A stretch of 64,000 bases of DNA from Chitinophaga filiformis (GTDB lineage Bacteria; Bacteroidota; Bacteroidia; Chitinophagales; Chitinophagaceae): positions 1-64,000 of the forward strand of contig NZ_FNBN01000016.1 of NCBI RefSeq assembly GCF_900102545.1, read 5' to 3'. The notes beneath the pieces are model-generated. The model was given only the letters and a program-made list of their open reading frames with translations, was not told the origin of the DNA and did not search any database. The first letter of the stretch is position 1. Every line of letters starts with the position of its first letter. The position numbers were made by a program, and so were the translations under genes. Shown here piece by piece: positions 7,964-17,852 of this stretch.

Positions 7964-9652
7964 TTAATTACTTTTAGCGCATTTCTCCAATTGCTTACGG
8001 ATATGATCTTCTTCTGCTTTCGTTGCTATGACTTTGGTCAATGCCGTTTTATAATAACCTTCCGCAGCCTTATACTGCTTACGCTTAAACTCATAATCTC
8101 CTGCCAGCACATAAGCATGATAGTATTCCGGATTAAGGCTGATGAGTTGTTTTACGTCTACTTCCTTTCCATCCATAATATCAGCCTTCATAGCCCTGAA
8201 AGCTACGAAAGATTTATAATCCTGCGTTTGCAGGAAAGGATCTGCTGCAATGGTTTGTGAGCTGTCGTAGATCTCATGATCGTATTGCAGTCCTTTCATA
8301 TTAAACACGGAGTCCAGGTTGTAGGCTACGAATTTACCCAGCTGCCAGGGGGCTGTAGATACCCATACCATCTTCTTCTTAGGTTCAAATACTACGGCGT
8401 GGTGTGCAATTAACTGGTTGATCGCTCTTTCATTTCCCATCCCGATATTCTCTCCATGCAGGCCATAGCGGTCGCGCAGGATATCGACTGTTTTCTGCAC
8501 TGTATTCGGACCGTGCTGCTGCAATAACTCCGACAGGCGGTTGAAACGATAACCGGAAGCTGTTTCATCCCGTTGTTTGATATTCTTATCTTCCTTGCCT
8601 AATGTGGCTCCCTGGAAGTGATTGGTACAGGTGATGAACTGATCTTTCGGATCGTACATATCCATCTTCTCAGGCGTCTTTTCTATGATCGCCGCACGGT
8701 TATCTTCTGCAGAACCTACCAGGAAAGATTCTGATACGAACATTTTATGCTTGCTGGCAATGGCCCAGGCTTCATCAATGTTCTTCGCATACTGCAGTAC
8801 TTCTCTTGCTACCAGCGATACTGGTGTGGCAGAACCGGTAGGGATATCACTTTTATCTGCATTGATAGTTACTGTCAGTCCTTTCTCATTCATGCCGGAT
8901 GCTACGCCTGTAAAGCCACCCCAGGTGACCGTCATAAAACGGTAACCCTTTTCAGGATGATAGAACGCTACTATTTTATCTTCTGCGAATTTATCTCCTA
9001 CATAAAAATCGAAGTTGCGGCCTATGATCAAGCTACTGTCGGCAGAGGCGCCATTCCAGGTACCAAAGGAGGTACAGGCTACAAGCGCCATATTTTGCAG
9101 GGCATGCCCGATATCGTGTGCGGCATGGTAGTTCAGGATACGCTCATAATTGGTACCGATGAAATCATATTTATCAGATGCAGAAAAAGAGATCCCATAG
9201 ATCTCCTCTTTGTTCTCTTCTGCAATATTGTCTGCAAGATTCCGGTTAAAGAAACCTACGAAGTAGCGGAGGAATTTCAGGTAGGATTGTGAAGGGATCA
9301 TCTTTTTGATCTGATCAGTAAAATGATCTTCCTGCCGCTGTATCAATTCTGCCGACAGTTTACCTTCTACTACACCCCTTTCAAAGGGTTTGCCTTCCAC
9401 ATACATTTCATACAAGCCACTCTCGCTTTTGCGGAACCAGCTGTTGCCCAGTGTGTAGCTGGTACTATCCAATGCCTTACGCTGCCATTGAAGGGATTGT
9501 TTGTTGGCTATTGCAGGCGGGTCTATATGCGATACGCTCACCACATAAATCACCAATATGATCAGTAGCAATACAATCGTGCCCGTTACATACAACAGCG
9601 CCCTGCCTAGTCTACGCCATCCGTTACGTTTCTTTCCCTTATTCAATGCCAT
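7964..9652 (-). CDS. C45-family autoproteolytic acyltransferase/hydrolase
   Basis: A 562-residue protein with one N-terminal membrane anchor (about 19-40) and an Ntn-hydrolase domain related to acyl-CoA:6-aminopenicillanate acyltransferase. The expected self-cleavage site precedes Cys193 in LVACTSFGTWNG, followed by GRNFDFYVGD and the MNEKGLTVTINAD motif. The C-terminal 80 residues (PEYYHAYVLAGDYEFKRKQY) look TPR-like. Homologues accompany aryl-polyene/flexirubin clusters; a role in ester or amide formation or hydrolysis of the pigment is plausible but not shown. It lies 13 bases behind the FAD-dependent desaturase-like gene. Confidence 0.8.
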   Translation of the reverse strand: MALNKGKKRNGWRRLGRALLYVTGTIVLLLIILVIYVVSVSHIDPPAIANKQSLQWQRKALDSTSYTLGNSWFRKSESGLYEMYVEGKPFERGVVEGKLSAELIQRQEDHFTDQIKKMIPSQSYLKFLRYFVGFFNRNLADNIAEENKEEIYGISFSASDKYDFIGTNYERILNYHAAHDIGHALQNMALVACTSFGTWNGASADSSLIIGRNFDFYVGDKFAEDKIVAFYHPEKGYRFMTVTWGGFTGVASGMNEKGLTVTINADKSDIPTGSATPVSLVAREVLQYAKNIDEAWAIASKHKMFVSESFLVGSAEDNRAAIIEKTPEKMDMYDPKDQFITCTNHFQGATLGKEDKNIKQRDETASGYRFNRLSELLQQHGPNTVQKTVDILRDRYGLHGENIGMGNERAINQLIAHHAVVFEPKKKMVWVSTAPWQLGKFVAYNLDSVFNMKGLQYDHEIYDSSQTIAADPFLQTQDYKSFVAFRAMKADIMDGKEVDVKQLISLNPEYYHAYVLAGDYEFKRKQYKAAEGYYKTALTKVIATKAEEDHIRKQLEKCAKSN

Positions 9653-9665
9653 CTCTCAATTAGAT

Positions 9666-11171
9666 TTATGCTGCGTTAATATCGTTTATGAGCTTTTCCA
9701 TGCCCAGCAGTACCGAACTGGTAACCACTGCCGTCATCGTTACCCCCAAAATTCCATGCAAGTTCAGGTTTTGCCCGGTAAGATACAAATTGGGTAACCT
9801 GGTGGCTGCCGAGATCATTGTCTTTAATGGATCTGAGGCATCTTTCGCAATACCATACATACTACCTTCCGGCATGGCCAGATAGTCCCTGTATGTCAAC
9901 GGTGTGGAAGAATAATATGCATGTATACAGTTGCGGAGACCGGGATACTGTTTCTCCACGGCATCCAGCAACTTCTCTGATTTCTCTTTCTTGAACTCCT
10001 GGTACTCAGCACACCGCTCATCCGGATGCGAATCGGTGTTAAAGGTATTGTGCCAGCGGGCCACATCTTCATAACGCATGTAAGTCATGATAGACAGGTT
10101 GTCGGCAAATTGCTCCTTTCCTGTGCCTGCGGATACAAACAGTGCATAGGTATTCGGCCAGTTATCCGACGTATAATTCACACCATCCCAGGCGTTGTCG
10201 CTATCATGATGGTAGTAGTTGTAGTTCCGATAAGGAAAAGTACCAGGCTTCAATACCACGTTCAGCATAAATGTACCTGGTGTATTCTCCAGGGTACAGA
10301 TCCTTGCTTTGTAAGCCTGCCGCAGGCTTACACTTTCTGTCATCTCCATCGTCTTTGCAGGATGGAGACCAGATACAAAGTGCCTTGCAGTCACCTGCTC
10401 TCCATTCGCCAGGACGATATGATCTACCTTTCCATCAAATTCAACGATGCGCACTACCTCTGTATTCCGGATAATAGTGCCTCCATGTTCTTTGATCACT
10501 TTGTTCAAGGCACGGGAGATCTGGGAACCGCCGTCCACACATTTCCAGGAGCTTTCTATATAACTATGCTGTACCAGTGCATGCACGTAAAAAGGCGTTT
10601 TACCCTGCTCGCCTGCATACAACAGGTTGTTGCCTGCCAGGACATGCTGCAGCCGTTCATTCTTCGTGATACTGCTTATGAACCCATATGTATCGAGTCC
10701 CATTACGCCTTCCTTCTCACGATAGTCGCCCATCCTCAGGTTGAACAGAGGGAATTTACCGCACACTTCCTGCATTTTCTCACAGTAGGCATGCAGGGCA
10801 TCTTTCTCATCGGGAAAGTCCTTCAGCAGTTGCTTTGTAAAATTGTCATAGCCCTGGGCCAGCTTGTAAACTTTCTGCTCGTTGCCAAAATGGATATGAT
10901 CAAATCCGTCCATATCCAATTGCCGCAGCTTCATTTTATCCATGATACCCAGGTAACGGAATACCTGGTTCAGGTTCTGACCTTCAGCTAGTCCGCCGAT
11001 ATAATGTACACCTGAATCAATAATTGCTTTGTCCCGGGAAAACGTTTGTAGGCAACCGCCTATCTGGCGGTTTTTTTCATAGATGCAGACTTTGTATCCA
11101 TTCTTGCTGAGAATGGCGCCACAGACGAGGCTTCCTAGTCCGCTACCTATTATGATCACATCATACTGCAT
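9666..11171 (-). CDS. FAD-dependent oxidoreductase, CrtI/retinol-saturase-like
   Basis: A 501-residue flavoprotein with an N-terminal dinucleotide-binding fold (DVIIIGSGLGSLVCGAILSK, 4-23) and the paired YEKNRQIGGCLQTF motif. It has a C-terminal NLYLTGQNLNLHGILGV segment like phytoene desaturases and retinol saturases. Such enzymes act on long conjugated chains, fitting a polyene pigment. Its start overlaps the end of the MMPL fusion gene by 11 bases, so the two are translationally coupled. The reaction (desaturation, isomerisation or reduction) cannot be chosen from sequence. Confidence 0.82.
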   Translation of the reverse strand: MQYDVIIIGSGLGSLVCGAILSKNGYKVCIYEKNRQIGGCLQTFSRDKAIIDSGVHYIGGLAEGQNLNQVFRYLGIMDKMKLRQLDMDGFDHIHFGNEQKVYKLAQGYDNFTKQLLKDFPDEKDALHAYCEKMQEVCGKFPLFNLRMGDYREKEGVMGLDTYGFISSITKNERLQHVLAGNNLLYAGEQGKTPFYVHALVQHSYIESSWKCVDGGSQISRALNKVIKEHGGTIIRNTEVVRIVEFDGKVDHIVLANGEQVTARHFVSGLHPAKTMEMTESVSLRQAYKARICTLENTPGTFMLNVVLKPGTFPYRNYNYYHHDSDNAWDGVNYTSDNWPNTYALFVSAGTGKEQFADNLSIMTYMRYEDVARWHNTFNTDSHPDERCAEYQEFKKEKSEKLLDAVEKQYPGLRNCIHAYYSSTPLTYRDYLAMPEGSMYGIAKDASDPLKTMISAATRLPNLYLTGQNLNLHGILGVTMTAVVTSSVLLGMEKLINDINAA

Positions 11172-14100
11172 GTACAGGGGATAACTTTTTAATAATGAAA
11201 ATCACGTTGGAGGTATACTTTGTATTGTCTATCTGCTCCATTACCGCGCCGTTGGCAGTAACAATCTCCCGGATGCGGGAAGATGAAAAGAACGACAGCG
11301 GTTTGTCTTTCGTCTTATTAAATCCGAGCAACTTAGTAGAAAACAGTTCTGTCAGCTTGGTCCCTTCGTGCCTTTCCTTGAGATCACTATCTCCATCACG
11401 CACGATAATCACACCATCAGCCGGCAGCTGACTGATACAGGCTGAAAGTACTTTCTCCTGTTCATCCGGCTGCAGATAGTGTAACACATCACTGATCACA
11501 TAGGCGTCGTATTGTCCGAATGCATAGTTGGTTACATCTGCGTGTTCAAAGCTCACCTGCTCATTACGCAGGTAACAATGCTGTGCTGTAATGATCTTGT
11601 CTTCGTCATAGTCTATCCCTTTTACTTCGCGTTCTTTAGACAGCCAGTGTAGCATGTAGCTCATAAAGCCATACCCGCAGCCGATATCCAGAATACGTCC
11701 CCTTTTAGGTAAGAGCTGATCGAACAATGCATAGTTTCCTTCCAGCTTTGTTTTAATGCGCATGTACCATTCCAGTACTGGCCCTTTGTAAATATAGTTG
11801 TAGATCAGTTGTTCTCTGAAATAAGCCGGTACCTCTATTTCTTCACGCAGCTTTTCGTATTCTGCCTTGAAATAACGGCTGATCTGTTTTGTACGTGCGG
11901 TATAATTGTCTCCCCATGAAGTGTCGCCAGCTTTGATCCTTGGCAGGTATTTTACGGTAATGGAGCCATCTTTCAGCAGGAAATCATTCTTACTCATGGT
12001 ATACGCCGTACCATGCAATACGATCGGCAGTATATCCAGTCCCATTTGCTCTGCAATATAGAAAGCGCCCTTATGGAAACGTTTTATGGATGCATCCGGA
12101 GAACGGGTGCCTTCCGGATACACCACGATAGAGTATCCTTCTTCCACTTTCTTTCTCAACTTTTCAATACTTCCTTCTGCTCCTTCTGCCACAGGATAAT
12201 AGTCCCCCATTCTTACGACGGCACCGAATACAGGAGAGTTCCATACCCATTCACTGGTCAACAAAATCACCTTCGGATTCAGCATGGTAGATACCAGGAT
12301 ATCCAGGAAGGACTGATGATTACTGATGATCACCGCAGGCTTATCCATCTTCTCTCTTTCCGGATTGATGATCTTCTTCTTCACATTCCCCATGATATAA
12401 ATCACAGACTTCGTATATGCAGATAAGATGCGATGATATAAGAATTTGGCTTTTATTTTTTTCTTAAACGGATTGAACTTCACCAGTACCCATCCTATTA
12501 CAGTCAGCACTAAACATCCTGAAGTAAAGTAAGCAAAGGCAAAAACTGATTTCGCCCATCCGTGTAAAGTCCATGGCGCTCTGCCTTTACGGGTACGGTT
12601 CGTGATCAGCCAGTTAAAAAGGAACGGGATCATAACCTGTGAGGTTATCACCACACAGCCGATACCAATGATAGAGATCAATGCAATAGATCGCAGTGAA
12701 GGATGCTGTGCAAAGATCATCACTCCCAATCCTAAGACGGTGGTAATAGCGGAAAGGAAGATAGAGGTACGGAAAGAGGACAGGTTGTCTTCCCTGCCGG
12801 ATTTATACTGCTGTAGCAGGCCATCCATCGTGAAGATGCTGTAATCATCTCCCAGACCAAAGATGAACGAGCTCAGGATGATGTTAACGATATTGAATTT
12901 GATCCCAAACAGCCCCATGATACCCAGTATCCATATCCAGCTGATAAGCATGGGAATAAAGGTGATCAGCGCCAACTCAATACGACCGTATGAGATCAGT
13001 AAAGCAAAGAACACGAGTAAGGATGTCATCCACGCAATGCTGTTAAACTCATTACGGATCACTTCTGCCAGGCGGTTAGCTACATATTGTTTATCCAGTA
13101 CTGTAGTATGTTCCTGTTCGCCCAGCGCTTTATATACTGCGGCTTTCTGTGCAGGGTCTACTTTCAGCAGGGTAACCAGTGATACACGGTCTTTCTTTTC
13201 TGTGATGAAGTCGCCCAGGTTACCTGAGCGTAATGCCTGCAGATCGCTTTCCGGGACAGGTGTAAAGTCTTGCTGTAACCACTGTGCAAACGGTTCAAAG
13301 GCCGCTGCTTTATAACCAACTGCCGGTCCGTGTTTCTGCAGATAACTCACCAACTGTTGCTTCTTCTCAGGCGTCCAGTAAGCATTCCAGCGTTGTATCC
13401 TTTGCTGTTGTTCCTTATTGGACATCAGTAATACATTCACGCCTGCATACTTCTTTATAATTCCTTTTTCCTGTAACTGATGTATCAGCGGCAATAAGCG
13501 CTCACTGTGCTGCAATGCAGTTTCCAGGTTGGCGCCATCAGTAACCAGGTAGATGGATTGTGCGGTATAGGCATTCACCTGGTTGAACTTCGCCTCTGCT
13601 GCTTTCAGTTCAGGGCGCATGAAGTTCATGCGCATCATATCACTTTCAAATTCCACCTTACCTGCGGTAAAGAAGAAGATGACGGTCAACAGTATGATAG
13701 CACCTACCAGGTATTTATTCTTTTCAGGTTTGTAAGCGGCAAGCTTGTCCAGCCAGTTGTAATGCTGTACAGGCGGATGCGCTGGTTGTTTACCCAACAC
13801 AATCCAGTGAGGTAAGAAGATCAGCGAGAACAATGCAGCTCCTATCAGGCTTAATGCTGCAAAGAGGCCAACGTCCTGTAAGATGGGGGATTCTACGAAC
13901 TGCAGACAAGCGAAACCGCCTACGGTTGTAAAACTGCCGACAGTCATAGGTGTAGCCAGATCACGGATCACTTCACGGATATCCGGCAGATGACGATAGT
14001 GGTTAAAGACATGCAATGAATAGTTCACTGCAATCCCCAGCACCACAGCGCCCGCACCCAAAGCGATCACAGAAATGCTTTGCTGTACAACAGCGATCAC

Positions 14101-15036
14101 TGCCAGTGAGAACAATGCACCAAAAACTACTGGCAACATGACCAGTAAAGGTGCGCGTTTCTTTTTAAAGAATAGCGCGATCAACACTACCAGCAGTACT
14201 ACCACGATCCCCTGTGTCAGCAAGGTATCCTGTCTGAGCTGCGTGGCATTGCCTGCGGATACAGCTGCTGCGCCGAAAAAGGAGGCTTCAGTAACAGATG
14301 TATTTGCCTGCAGCGTATCTATCTCTGCCTGTAACCCTTTCAGCAATGCGGCATTCTTCCCGGTAGCATTGGCAGGATTTGCAGGTGTGATGAACAATAA
14401 CAAATGCCGCTGGTTCTTACTCATCACAAAACCATCGTACAGTTCAAACTGTTCGTCGTACTGCAGGTGTTGCAGCTTTTTTATACCCAGCCAGGACATG
14501 CCCACAGGGTCTGCTGCAATCACTTTCTTCACTACCAGTCCGGCAGGCGAGATCAGTGTATGATAGTTATCTTCCAGGGTCTGCTGCAGCCTGTCAGGCA
14601 TGATCAGCGAGTCAATCTTCTGATAGTCTTTTTCTTCGAGGAATACGGGCAGGTGTTGCTGTATCACCTGCATCAGATCCAGCACGGCAGCCTCTTCCAC
14701 CTGTGCCTGGAACTGTTTGATATAGGGCGCATAGCGCTCATTCACACGGGCAGTCAACGCCTGCGCAAAAGCGGTCAGGCTATCCGGCTGAGGCGCCTGT
14801 GTAGTATCTTTCTGAGAGATGGTGATCACCAGTTTGTCGGCAAACCGGGAATCATTGAACACCTGCTGTAACTTGTCGAGCTTTTTGTCCTGCGGCAGGA
14901 TACGGGTAATATCTTCCTCCAGCTTAATACGTGATGCGAAATAAGCGGCCAGGGCGAAACAGACAATGGTACAGATCCATAGCCAGGCCTTATGCCGGTG
15001 GAAGAAATTATATATGCTTACAAATAACTTACCCAT
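11161..15036 (-). CDS. trifunctional MMPL exporter - PlsC-type acyltransferase - methyltransferase fusion
   Basis: A 1291-residue protein in three parts. Residues about 1-840 form an MMPL/RND-type transporter with two sets of membrane segments and large periplasmic loops. Residues about 890-1080 are a lysophosphatidate-acyltransferase-like domain with NHQSFLD (906-912) and YPEGTR (973-978). Residues about 1095-1291 are a SAM-dependent methyltransferase with ILDIGCGYG (1115-1123). MMPL proteins of aryl-polyene clusters are thought to move the lipid-linked product across the inner membrane. The fusion would couple acylation, methylation and export. It is one uninterrupted frame, placed between the GT2 gene (18 bases) and the FAD enzyme. 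Confidence 0.88.
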   Translation of the reverse strand: MGKLFVSIYNFFHRHKAWLWICTIVCFALAAYFASRIKLEEDITRILPQDKKLDKLQQVFNDSRFADKLVITISQKDTTQAPQPDSLTAFAQALTARVNERYAPYIKQFQAQVEEAAVLDLMQVIQQHLPVFLEEKDYQKIDSLIMPDRLQQTLEDNYHTLISPAGLVVKKVIAADPVGMSWLGIKKLQHLQYDEQFELYDGFVMSKNQRHLLLFITPANPANATGKNAALLKGLQAEIDTLQANTSVTEASFFGAAAVSAGNATQLRQDTLLTQGIVVVLLVVLIALFFKKKRAPLLVMLPVVFGALFSLAVIAVVQQSISVIALGAGAVVLGIAVNYSLHVFNHYRHLPDIREVIRDLATPMTVGSFTTVGGFACLQFVESPILQDVGLFAALSLIGAALFSLIFLPHWIVLGKQPAHPPVQHYNWLDKLAAYKPEKNKYLVGAIILLTVIFFFTAGKVEFESDMMRMNFMRPELKAAEAKFNQVNAYTAQSIYLVTDGANLETALQHSERLLPLIHQLQEKGIIKKYAGVNVLLMSNKEQQQRIQRWNAYWTPEKKQQLVSYLQKHGPAVGYKAAAFEPFAQWLQQDFTPVPESDLQALRSGNLGDFITEKKDRVSLVTLLKVDPAQKAAVYKALGEQEHTTVLDKQYVANRLAEVIRNEFNSIAWMTSLLVFFALLISYGRIELALITFIPMLISWIWILGIMGLFGIKFNIVNIILSSFIFGLGDDYSIFTMDGLLQQYKSGREDNLSSFRTSIFLSAITTVLGLGVMIFAQHPSLRSIALISIIGIGCVVITSQVMIPFLFNWLITNRTRKGRAPWTLHGWAKSVFAFAYFTSGCLVLTVIGWVLVKFNPFKKKIKAKFLYHRILSAYTKSVIYIMGNVKKKIINPEREKMDKPAVIISNHQSFLDILVSTMLNPKVILLTSEWVWNSPVFGAVVRMGDYYPVAEGAEGSIEKLRKKVEEGYSIVVYPEGTRSPDASIKRFHKGAFYIAEQMGLDILPIVLHGTAYTMSKNDFLLKDGSITVKYLPRIKAGDTSWGDNYTARTKQISRYFKAEYEKLREEIEVPAYFREQLIYNYIYKGPVLEWYMRIKTKLEGNYALFDQLLPKRGRILDIGCGYGFMSYMLHWLSKEREVKGIDYDEDKIITAQHCYLRNEQVSFEHADVTNYAFGQYDAYVISDVLHYLQPDEQEKVLSACISQLPADGVIIVRDGDSDLKERHEGTKLTELFSTKLLGFNKTKDKPLSFFSSSRIREIVTANGAVMEQIDNTKYTSNVIFIIKKLSPVHAV

Positions 15037-15054
15037 ATCAATTCATACTGTATA

Positions 15055-16254
15055 CTAACCAGCCTGTTTCACAGGATCTTTACGAAAGATCGCCAGCAGT
15101 ATATAAACGAGCAAAAATGCCACCACACCTGCTATTATCGCCAGTGTGACAGCCCCAGTCAAATATTGAAACAAATTCTGTTTGATCATGTCGAGTGTAA
15201 GATTGCTGGTAAGCGGAGGCAGGATACTACCATCCTTTACCCATATCTTTCCCGTTGCAAAACTCGCAAAGATCACAAAGGGGATCATTGGCGGCAGACT
15301 GACATGGCAGGACATAAACACCAATGCTTTATTCAGCCTGAGTAATACAGCCAATGCCAGGGCAGTCACCATCTGGAACCCCCAGATAGGCACAATGCCC
15401 ATAAATACACCCAGACCAACAGAAGCGGCCTTAAGTGCATTGGTTTCTTCCTTGTTCAGCACATGATCATACCACATCATACGCCAGCTTTCTGCTTTGA
15501 ACAGGAAGCGGATAAAATCGCGCGGCTTGATGTACAGGAAGGTAATCAGCACCAACACAGTATTCAACACACTGATGCGGGAGAAATCCCTGAAAGGACG
15601 GAAATGCGACACTCTTTCCTCCGCAGGAGGATAGTATACCTTAATAGGCGCCCAGTCAATTTTAAGCCCTTTCCAGGCACTGCGCACCAGCACTTCTATT
15701 TCGAATTCATACTTTGTACACCAGAAACGCATTTTGCGCATGGCATGAACAGGATACAGACGGTATCCGGATTGCGTATCCGGTCCTTTCAATCCTGTTT
15801 CCACATAAAACCAGAAATTGGAGAACTTGTTGGCAAAGGTGTTCTTGCCAGGCATGTTTTCCTGTTGCAGGTTACGCGCACCAATGATGATCGCGTTCCG
15901 TTCTGTTTCCAGTTTCTCTAACAATACAGGCAGGTCGGATGCAAAATGCTGTCCGTCGGCATCCATTGTGATGACATAATCGTATCCCTGTTCAATAGCA
16001 AAGCGGAAACCGCGACGCAGCGCAATTCCTTTACCCTTGTTGGATATATATTCCACACGTTGTATCTCCGGGAAAGCATCGAGTATAGCAGCCGTATTAT
16101 CGGTGCTGCCATCATTTACTACAATGACATGAGTCGTATAAGAGAGCACATCTCTTAATACCCCCTCCAGCGTTTTGGCATTGTTGTAGGTTGGCACCAG
16201 CACTGCCGCCTTCCGGGCAGTGAACTGATCATGATATGTTGTAGTATCCGTCAT
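15055..16254 (-). CDS. glycosyltransferase family 2 fused to a DUF2062 membrane domain
   Basis: A 399-residue protein. Residues about 15-235 are a GT2 (GT-A) domain with VLVPTYNNAKTLEGVL, VNDGSTDNT and the metal-binding MDADGQH. The rest (about 250-390) is a DUF2062-type domain with several membrane segments. Comparable GT2/acyltransferase proteins occur in aryl-polyene clusters and are proposed to modify or anchor the pigment; the sugar donor is unknown. Its start overlaps the preceding dehydratase stop in an ATGA arrangement. Confidence 0.83.
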   Translation of the reverse strand: MTDTTTYHDQFTARKAAVLVPTYNNAKTLEGVLRDVLSYTTHVIVVNDGSTDNTAAILDAFPEIQRVEYISNKGKGIALRRGFRFAIEQGYDYVITMDADGQHFASDLPVLLEKLETERNAIIIGARNLQQENMPGKNTFANKFSNFWFYVETGLKGPDTQSGYRLYPVHAMRKMRFWCTKYEFEIEVLVRSAWKGLKIDWAPIKVYYPPAEERVSHFRPFRDFSRISVLNTVLVLITFLYIKPRDFIRFLFKAESWRMMWYDHVLNKEETNALKAASVGLGVFMGIVPIWGFQMVTALALAVLLRLNKALVFMSCHVSLPPMIPFVIFASFATGKIWVKDGSILPPLTSNLTLDMIKQNLFQYLTGAVTLAIIAGVVAFLLVYILLAIFRKDPVKQAG

Positions 16255-16619
16255 TCTGCATCTACAAATGTTCCCTGGAATTTCATAAAAGTGAGCGCCT
16301 CATGTTTCAGGGAGGCTGTCACTTTTATCTCTCCATCCTGTAGTTTATACTGAACACCTATCTCTACCTGCGGATTGGCGGTAGGATCGATCATGTTCAG
16401 GAACTTCATCTGGGACGATTTTTTCAGCAACACCTTCTTTTGCAGCAGTCTTTCCAGCAGCTCCTGGATAGTCTGCATCATACAAACGCCCGGCACAACA
16501 GGGCGGCCAGGGAAATGCCCTTCAAATACAGGATGTGCTGCATTCCACAAAACCTGGTAAGTTGCGGTTTCACCGGCAGACTGCTCCTGCTCAAGTGTGT
16601 ATAGTTTTCCTGCTAACAT
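16251..16619 (-). CDS. FabZ-like 3-hydroxyacyl-ACP dehydratase (hotdog fold)
   Basis: A 122-residue single-hotdog protein with HPVFEGHFPGRPVVPGVCMMQ, including the FabZ catalytic His in GHFPG. It would remove water from 3-hydroxyacyl-ACP to give the trans-enoyl chain; repeated without enoyl reduction this produces a conjugated polyene, and no enoyl reductase gene is in the operon. It overlaps the lipoprotein stop by one base (TAATG) and the GT2 start by four. Confidence 0.82.
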   Translation of the reverse strand: MLAGKLYTLEQEQSAGETATYQVLWNAAHPVFEGHFPGRPVVPGVCMMQTIQELLERLLQKKVLLKKSSQMKFLNMIDPTANPQVEIGVQYKLQDGEIKVTASLKHEALTFMKFQGTFVDAE

Positions 16620-17239
16620 TATTTCTGTACGCGTTGTAATGATATATTAAAAGTAAAGCCCTGATGGCGGATAGCTATTGTATCCGGTACCCCGGCTTCA
16701 TAATTCTTCATCCATACCTTTACTACCGGCTTGCGTTTGGAAGATTTCTCAATCCGTTCCAGCTGCTCGCAGGCAGTATCAGTGATGTAATAGTTATTGC
16801 CTTTTGCCGTAGGCACCACGGTGTAATGATAAGCACTGTCCTGCATCACATGCGCCTTACTCAGATCAGGTCGCAGCAGCACCAGCTCAAAATCACTACG
16901 CAGTGTTTTCACCACTGCTTTTTTATCCATCTTTGGCAGCATGTAATGCTTTACAAAACCACCATCCCTGGTAAATTCAAAATCAAAGAACTTAAAGCCC
17001 ATCTCATTAGCAAAGACTACCCGTAAACTGCTGTCCGGCATCTGCTTGAAGAAAAGCAGGCCACTCAGATGATGCTTCAGTATATCCACCTGTGTGCTGT
17101 ACAATGTATTGGCAAACTGTGGACGGAACTTAGTAATACAGTTCACATCACCATTGGCTTGCTGCAGATTTTTATATGCTGAACTACAACCGGACAAAAG
17201 TCCCATCAGCAGTAAACTATTTAACAGCAAAGACCGCAT
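16619..17239 (-). CDS. outer-membrane lipoprotein of the pigment operon (DUF3261-like position)
   Basis: A 206-residue lipoprotein with lipobox LLSGC (Cys18). It has no motif I can assign firmly. In aryl-polyene clusters a DUF3261 lipoprotein commonly sits beside LolA-like and MMPL genes, and this gene occupies the same position (lipoprotein, LolA, MMPL). A beta-rich middle (HLSGLLFFKQMPDSSLRVVFANEMG) would suit a lipid-binding barrel. It overlaps the LolA stop by 23 bases. It probably helps deliver the pigment to the outer membrane; that is inference. Confidence 0.65.
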   Translation of the reverse strand: MRSLLLNSLLLMGLLSGCSSAYKNLQQANGDVNCITKFRPQFANTLYSTQVDILKHHLSGLLFFKQMPDSSLRVVFANEMGFKFFDFEFTRDGGFVKHYMLPKMDKKAVVKTLRSDFELVLLRPDLSKAHVMQDSAYHYTVVPTAKGNNYYITDTACEQLERIEKSSKRKPVVKVWMKNYEAGVPDTIAIRHQGFTFNISLQRVQK

Positions 17240-17852
17240 CTGGAATATTTACGTTCAGTTGTTTGTGCAAAAAGCTGATACTGGTATCATCGCCACCAGC
17301 TTCGTACATCTGGATCTTAGACACAGAATAATCTTTCTTGTCTACCAGCAGGTGAATGGATTTGAAATACTGTGCCAGTGATTTATTCACCGGTGTCATT
17401 TCCAGCAGATAAAACTGTCCATTCTCCAGGATGCGGGTATTGAAGTCAGTATTGTTCACCACATTTCCCTGCACACAATCTACCGTGATCTTGTTGATCT
17501 GTTCAAACAGTTTATTGCCTTTGGTGGATACGCGGTTCTCTTTCTGTCCGTCCTTCGTCTTAATATCTTTGCCATTCATCACCAGGAGATAATAGGAAGG
17601 CTGCATATATTCCATACGCACCTTATTCTCCTTCCTGAACCAGAACTTCCCCTTAGAAGTGATCTTATCTGATAACATGCTCAGGTTCTTCTCCTGTACA
17701 AAATCGCACTGAATGGATTGTGTAGCCTGGGATGCTTTTGCAAACTGCTGTTTGAAGGCAGCTGCATCTGCTACCGGCTTAAAGCCCGGCTGTTGCGCCA
17801 TCGTCTGTAAGGCACCTACTATACAACCCAATATCAAAAGCCATCTACGCAT
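17217..17852 (-). CDS. LolA-like outer-membrane lipoprotein carrier
   Basis: A 211-residue periplasmic protein with a signal peptide (MRRWLLILGCIVGALQTMAQ) and the LolA/LolB fold pattern: FVQEKNLSMLSDKITSKGKFWFRKENKVRMEYMQPSYYLLVMNGK. LolA-type proteins shuttle lipidated cargo across the periplasm. Because it is embedded in the pigment operon, overlapping both neighbours, it is more likely a dedicated carrier of the pigment lipid than the housekeeping LolA. Confidence 0.83.
   Translation of the reverse strand: MRRWLLILGCIVGALQTMAQQPGFKPVADAAAFKQQFAKASQATQSIQCDFVQEKNLSMLSDKITSKGKFWFRKENKVRMEYMQPSYYLLVMNGKDIKTKDGQKENRVSTKGNKLFEQINKITVDCVQGNVVNNTDFNTRILENGQFYLLEMTPVNKSLAQYFKSIHLLVDKKDYSVSKIQMYEAGGDDTSISFLHKQLNVNIPDAVFAVK

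Noticed and set aside
10026..10991. 321-codon plus-strand ORF
   Set aside because: Antisense to the FAD-dependent enzyme; composition is not protein-like.
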